Shown here in pieces: positions 5,038 through 8,035 of a stretch of 8,035 nucleotides of DNA (the first letter of the stretch is position 1; every line of letters begins with the position of its first letter). Source of the stretch: Candidatus Atribacteria bacterium 1244-E10-H5-B2 (GTDB lineage: Bacteria; Atribacterota; JS1; SB-45; 34-128). Both the position numbers and the translations under genes were made by a program. The stretch lies in contig NMQN01000732.1 of the NCBI GenBank assembly GCA_003575245.1, forward strand, positions 1 to 8,035. Direction: 5' to 3'. Below the pieces are notes generated by a model. The model saw only the letters and a list, made by a program, of their open reading frames with translations. It searched no databases and had not been told where the DNA came from.

Positions 5038-6735
5038 ATGTCAGACGAAGAAAGCTTTAATAAGCAAGTAAAGAAAGATAAAGTAGGTAATTTATTAGGG
5101 AAAACCACTACGCACTCGGTACAAGTACAATTTTCTGACCCAACAATCGAGCGTAATTCTTATTTTGTAATCTATGGAGAGAAGGACGAAGAGGGAATAA
5201 GAGCTACCTATATGCTAAATATTGAGAAGTTATGGAGCGAATCAAAAGGGATGCTTGCGGATCTGAAGGTATGTGGAGATAGACCAAAGAGACCGTTTGA
5301 GATAGGTTCAGAAGTTTATCGCGCATCTGAAATTCAAATTACTAAATTATTAGGAATTTATAACCTACCCGAAGAATCCGTCTCTCTTGGGAAGCTGATA
5401 GGTTATCCATTTGACGTTAGATTATTAGTGAAAAATTTTGGAAGAATATTCATTACAGGGAAGTCTGGTAGCGGAAAATCGTATACGATGGGTGTACTGT
5501 GCGAGGAGTTTATGAAAAAGGGTATTCCACTCGTAATTTTAGACAGACATGGTGAGTACGGGAGCTTGAAAGTACTTGCAGGAGAAAGTGAAGATAGTGA
5601 AGGAATTAAAGAAGAAAGCGAATTTGTAAATAACATCATCGAATATTCTGATTTAAGCGTTAACAAAGGAGGAGATATCGACGTAGAGTATCTATTTTCG
5701 TTAGATTCCACTGATATTGTTGCTCCACATCTATGTACAATTATCAATATGAGAGGTATGGATTTAAACGTACAAGAAATGGTTGCTGGTAAGCTTCTCA
5801 AAAAATTATATCAGGCAAGTACGGGTAGAAGAATTCCTCCGTTTTACTTACTACTTGACGAGGCTCACTTGTTTGCTGGAAAAAAACAAACCGAAACGTG
5901 TGAAATTGTAAAACTGTTCTCACAAGAAGGTCGTAAATTCGGTGCAAATTTAATCATCGGTACTCAAAGACCTCAATTGTTAGATACAACTATTCGCGCC
6001 CAAGCTGGTACTTGGGTGGTTCATAACCTCACTGATATACGAGATATTGATGTTACGATTTCGAGCGCAGAAGATTTAACTCGGAGTAATAGAACTGATA
6101 TTCAAGGGTTAGATAAAGGCGAAGGAATTATTTGTGGAGAAGCAATAAAAGGTATACCCCTATTCGTAAAAGTTCGTAAAAGACTTACTGCTCATGGAGG
6201 GGTTGGTTTCAACCCACTAGACTTCCTTCCAAAACAAACTATAGAAGGGCTACAAAAACGGAAGCAAAAAATTTTAGGAGAAAAAACCGCTAACGAATTA
6301 GAAACTGGGAAAAGTATTTATGAAGAAATTACCGCTCCTAAAACTTCAGCAGAATATTTAGATCAGATTGGCTACTTAAAAGTCAGAATTAAAGAGTTAG
6401 AAGAAGAAGTAGATATTTTAAAAGGAAGAATATTAGATGTTGAAGGAGTAAAAGGAGGTCCACTATCTATTAGTCAAATTACAGATAATGATGACATTGA
6501 GGAACTCCAAACAGAAATAAAAGTATGGAAAGAAAAGTATAATTACCTTAAGGAATCCATAGAAAATCCAGATGCGGTGATATCTTCAAGTGAGGGAAGC
6601 AGTGAACTGATTCTCGAACTTCAGAACAAAACTATAGAATTAGAAGCTAACGTTCAGAAGTATAGGTCTCAATATACAGATGCCTTGCTCTTAGCCGAAA
6701 AAGCTATCAAAGAGTTAAAGAAGCGAAAAAAGTAA
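5038..6735 (+). CDS. HerA-like DNA translocase ATPase with C-terminal coiled coil
   Basis: A HerA/FtsK-superfamily ATPase (DUF87). In archaea HerA forms a hexameric ring that pumps DNA and works with the nuclease NurA in end resection. Domains in order: a HAS-barrel-like N-terminus (about 15-110; GNLLGKTTTHSVQVQF is the HerA-type opening), the ATPase core with Walker A GKSGSGKS (141-148), LDRHGEYG after strand 2, Walker B FYLLLDEAH (269-277, D274/E275), the sensor stretch IIGTQRPQLLD, and GEGIICGEAIKGIPLFVKVRKR closing the core. Residues ~440-565 are predicted coiled coil in three stretches (KVRIKELEEEVDILKGRI, IEELQTEIKVWKEKYNYLKE, ILELQNKTIELEANVQKYRSQ), ending in a basic tail, KELKKRKK. 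This extension is not typical of HerA. NurA, Mre11 and Rad50 are not adjacent. Orthology with the repair HerA is unproven; a paralogue with another partner is possible. Confidence 0.88.
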   Translation: MSDEESFNKQVKKDKVGNLLGKTTTHSVQVQFSDPTIERNSYFVIYGEKDEEGIRATYMLNIEKLWSESKGMLADLKVCGDRPKRPFEIGSEVYRASEIQITKLLGIYNLPEESVSLGKLIGYPFDVRLLVKNFGRIFITGKSGSGKSYTMGVLCEEFMKKGIPLVILDRHGEYGSLKVLAGESEDSEGIKEESEFVNNIIEYSDLSVNKGGDIDVEYLFSLDSTDIVAPHLCTIINMRGMDLNVQEMVAGKLLKKLYQASTGRRIPPFYLLLDEAHLFAGKKQTETCEIVKLFSQEGRKFGANLIIGTQRPQLLDTTIRAQAGTWVVHNLTDIRDIDVTISSAEDLTRSNRTDIQGLDKGEGIICGEAIKGIPLFVKVRKRLTAHGGVGFNPLDFLPKQTIEGLQKRKQKILGEKTANELETGKSIYEEITAPKTSAEYLDQIGYLKVRIKELEEEVDILKGRILDVEGVKGGPLSISQITDNDDIEELQTEIKVWKEKYNYLKESIENPDAVISSSEGSSELILELQNKTIELEANVQKYRSQYTDALLLAEKAIKELKKRKK

Positions 6736-6800
6736 TTTTTTAATAATATTTTATTCTTATTTTGATTTTTAAATTCTGAAAATTTTTTCTGTTTTCTTAT
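6736..6800 (+). terminator. T-rich terminator region after the HerA-like gene
   Basis: Several T runs (T6 just after the stop, then T4-T5 runs and a T6 near 6784-6789) follow the stop without a hairpin, consistent with archaeal intrinsic termination. The rest of the 6736-6894 gap is AT-rich and holds the ribosome binding site of the next gene. Confidence 0.5.
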
Positions 6801-6886
6801 TTATTAATGTATTTTCAAGGTTAACCAAAATGTATTAATTTTATTATGGATATCTCAAAGTATTACTTATTAGTATTTAAAGCAAA

Positions 6887-6890
6887 GAGG
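6887..6890 (+). promoter_or_regulatory. Shine-Dalgarno site deciding the M42 start
   Basis: GAGG here is 7 bases before the ATG at 6898 and 4 bases before the ATG at 6895. A TTG at 6892 is only one base away. The spacing favours 6898 as the start among the three adjacent candidates. Confidence 0.6.
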
Positions 6891-6897
6891 ATTGATG

Positions 6898-7965
6898 ATG
6901 AATATTGAGAGCATAAAAGTTCTTCAAAAGGAATTATCTTCGCTTATCGGAGTTTCTGGCTATGAAGATGACGTAAGTGATTTTATTTTAAAAAAGATAG
7001 AGAAAGAAAATTTAGTTGATAAGGCTTGGAAAGATAATTTGGGTAATATTCTAGCTGTAAAAGAGGGTACTAATGGGAATAACAGAATTCTATTGGATGC
7101 GCATACTGATGAGATTGGATTTATGATTTCTCACATCGAAAATAAGGGTTTCTTACGATTTGTTCCAATTGGGGGTTGGGATACTAGAATTTTATTAGGG
7201 CAAACAGTAGTGATACGATCTGAGCCAGGAAAAATCCATCGTGGCATTATTGGATCGAAACCACCACACCTTACCTCTTTAAACGAGAGAAAAAAGATTG
7301 TTGAAATTTCAGATATGTATATTGATGTCGGGATGGATTCAAAAGAGGAAGTAGTTAAAAATAATATTGTTATAGGAACCACCGGTACGCTTTTTTCTCC
7401 TTTTGCAGAGTTCCCCAATAATATGGTTCGTGGTAAAGCATTCGACGATCGCACTGGTTGTAATGTACTCCTCCACATCATGAAATTGTTGAAAGAAGGA
7501 GCGCCTGTTAAAGATACTTTGCTTTTTAATTTTGCAGTGCAAGAAGAAATAGGCGGTAGAGGTGCGATTACAGGAGCGTTTAATCTTAAACCAACAGTTG
7601 CCATTGCTATCGAAAACACAACTGCCGCCGATGTTCCGGGTATCAAAGAAGCAGAAGTTCCAGCTTACATAGGGAAAGGACCAGCAATTACAGTAGCAGA
7701 TAAATCAATAATTTGTAGTTCTAAAGTTAACGAAAGACTCGTTAAAAATGCTGAACTCGACAAAATTCCTTATCAAATTAAGAAACCTATGTATGGCGGG
7801 ACTGATGCAGGTAAGATTCATATTTCTCGAGAAGGTGTTCCAAGTTCAGTAGTATCTGTTCCTTGTAGATATATCCATTCTCCCACTTCTTTGCTTAAAT
7901 TAGAGGATATTCTTAATACAATTCGTCTAATTGATGCATTTATTCGAAATTCTGCTAATATTTAG
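6898..7965 (+). CDS. M42 family metallo-aminopeptidase (TET/FrvX type)
   Basis: A cytosolic di-metal (Zn or Co) aminopeptidase. Archaeal members form 12-subunit tetrahedral (TET) particles that trim peptides released by the proteasome. Counting from ATG 6898 (355 aa, normal length), the metal site is complete: H69 (LLDAHTDEIGF), D183 in KAFDDRTG, catalytic base E216 with metal ligand E217 (VQEEIGGRG), E239 (AIENTTAADVPG) and H327 (CRYIHSP). The PMYGGTDAGKI motif before the last ligand is also typical. The insertion between the first and second ligands (about 85-160) is the PDZ-like/dimerisation domain of the family. The third ligand is Glu, where other M42 enzymes have Asp or Glu. These features support an active enzyme; specificity (aspartyl, leucyl or lysyl) cannot be read from the sequence. 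The gene stands alone, followed by AT-rich DNA. Confidence 0.93.
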   Translation: MNIESIKVLQKELSSLIGVSGYEDDVSDFILKKIEKENLVDKAWKDNLGNILAVKEGTNGNNRILLDAHTDEIGFMISHIENKGFLRFVPIGGWDTRILLGQTVVIRSEPGKIHRGIIGSKPPHLTSLNERKKIVEISDMYIDVGMDSKEEVVKNNIVIGTTGTLFSPFAEFPNNMVRGKAFDDRTGCNVLLHIMKLLKEGAPVKDTLLFNFAVQEEIGGRGAITGAFNLKPTVAIAIENTTAADVPGIKEAEVPAYIGKGPAITVADKSIICSSKVNERLVKNAELDKIPYQIKKPMYGGTDAGKIHISREGVPSSVVSVPCRYIHSPTSLLKLEDILNTIRLIDAFIRNSANI

Positions 7966-8035
7966 AGTAAAAAAGTAAATAAAAAGAATATAAAAAATTT
8001 AATAATTTTTATCTTTATTTTGGTGGTTTAAGATT
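7966..8035 (+). terminator. AT-rich tail after the M42 gene, possible terminator
   Basis: Runs of A followed by TTTTTATCTTTATTTT at about 8007-8022 lie downstream of the M42 stop. They could end its transcript. No gene is seen before the window ends. Confidence 0.4.

Noticed and set aside
5403..5801. Minus-strand open frame opposite the HerA-like gene
   Set aside because: It mirrors the ATPase domain, including the Walker A region, and has no domain of its own.
7131..7646. Two minus-strand open frames opposite the M42 gene
   Set aside because: Both lie opposite the metal-site region of a clear M42 enzyme and carry no recognisable domain.

Overview
The window is AT-rich and looks archaeal. 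It carries a HerA-type DNA translocase, an M42 (TET-type) aminopeptidase, a VapBC module with a ribbon-helix-helix antitoxin, TTTAAATA-like box A promoters, T-rich terminators without hairpins and several TTG starts. The gene mix (class I GAPDH, DUF2156 protein, membrane-anchored methyltransferase) would suit an Asgard archaeon of the Lokiarchaeia kind. That placement is an impression from protein style, not a demonstrated assignment.

Left part (1-1561). A class I GAPDH gene has lost its first ~45 codons. They are replaced by 87 bp that are an exact inverted copy of codons 10-38 of the next gene, a small uncharacterised ORF at 1109-1561. The GAPDH gene therefore sits inside an 87-bp perfect inverted repeat whose left arm starts at the window edge. 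An amplification or assembly chimera is the most economical explanation, but a real rearrangement cannot be excluded.

Middle part (1529-3840, minus strand). Read on the minus strand, the order is a frameshifted alpha/beta hydrolase, a short scar, a VapBC toxin-antitoxin operon with two palindromes at its promoter, and a membrane-anchored SAM methyltransferase. The VapBC module is flanked by 20-bp direct repeats (19/20). One copy lies at the methyltransferase 5' end and the other abuts a 25-bp exact copy of the methyltransferase 3' end. Together these suggest a past tandem duplication of the methyltransferase followed by insertion of the toxin-antitoxin module, which removed the methyltransferase's own start.

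Right part (3988-7965, plus strand). Three separate genes follow: a DUF2156 (GNAT-fold, LPG-synthase C-terminal type) protein, a HerA-like ATPase with an added C-terminal coiled coil, and an M42 metallo-aminopeptidase. They are spaced by 120-160 bp, and the first two have recognisable upstream box A sequences, so they are probably separate transcription units. NurA, Mre11 and Rad50 are not seen beside the HerA gene within this window.

No rRNA, tRNA, CRISPR array or insertion sequence transposase was found. No gene-free stretch exceeds 300 bases. No clearly new defence or mobile system is evident. The items most worth a second look are the inverted repeat around GAPDH, the VapBC insertion scar, the coiled-coil HerA and the unknown ORF at 1109.
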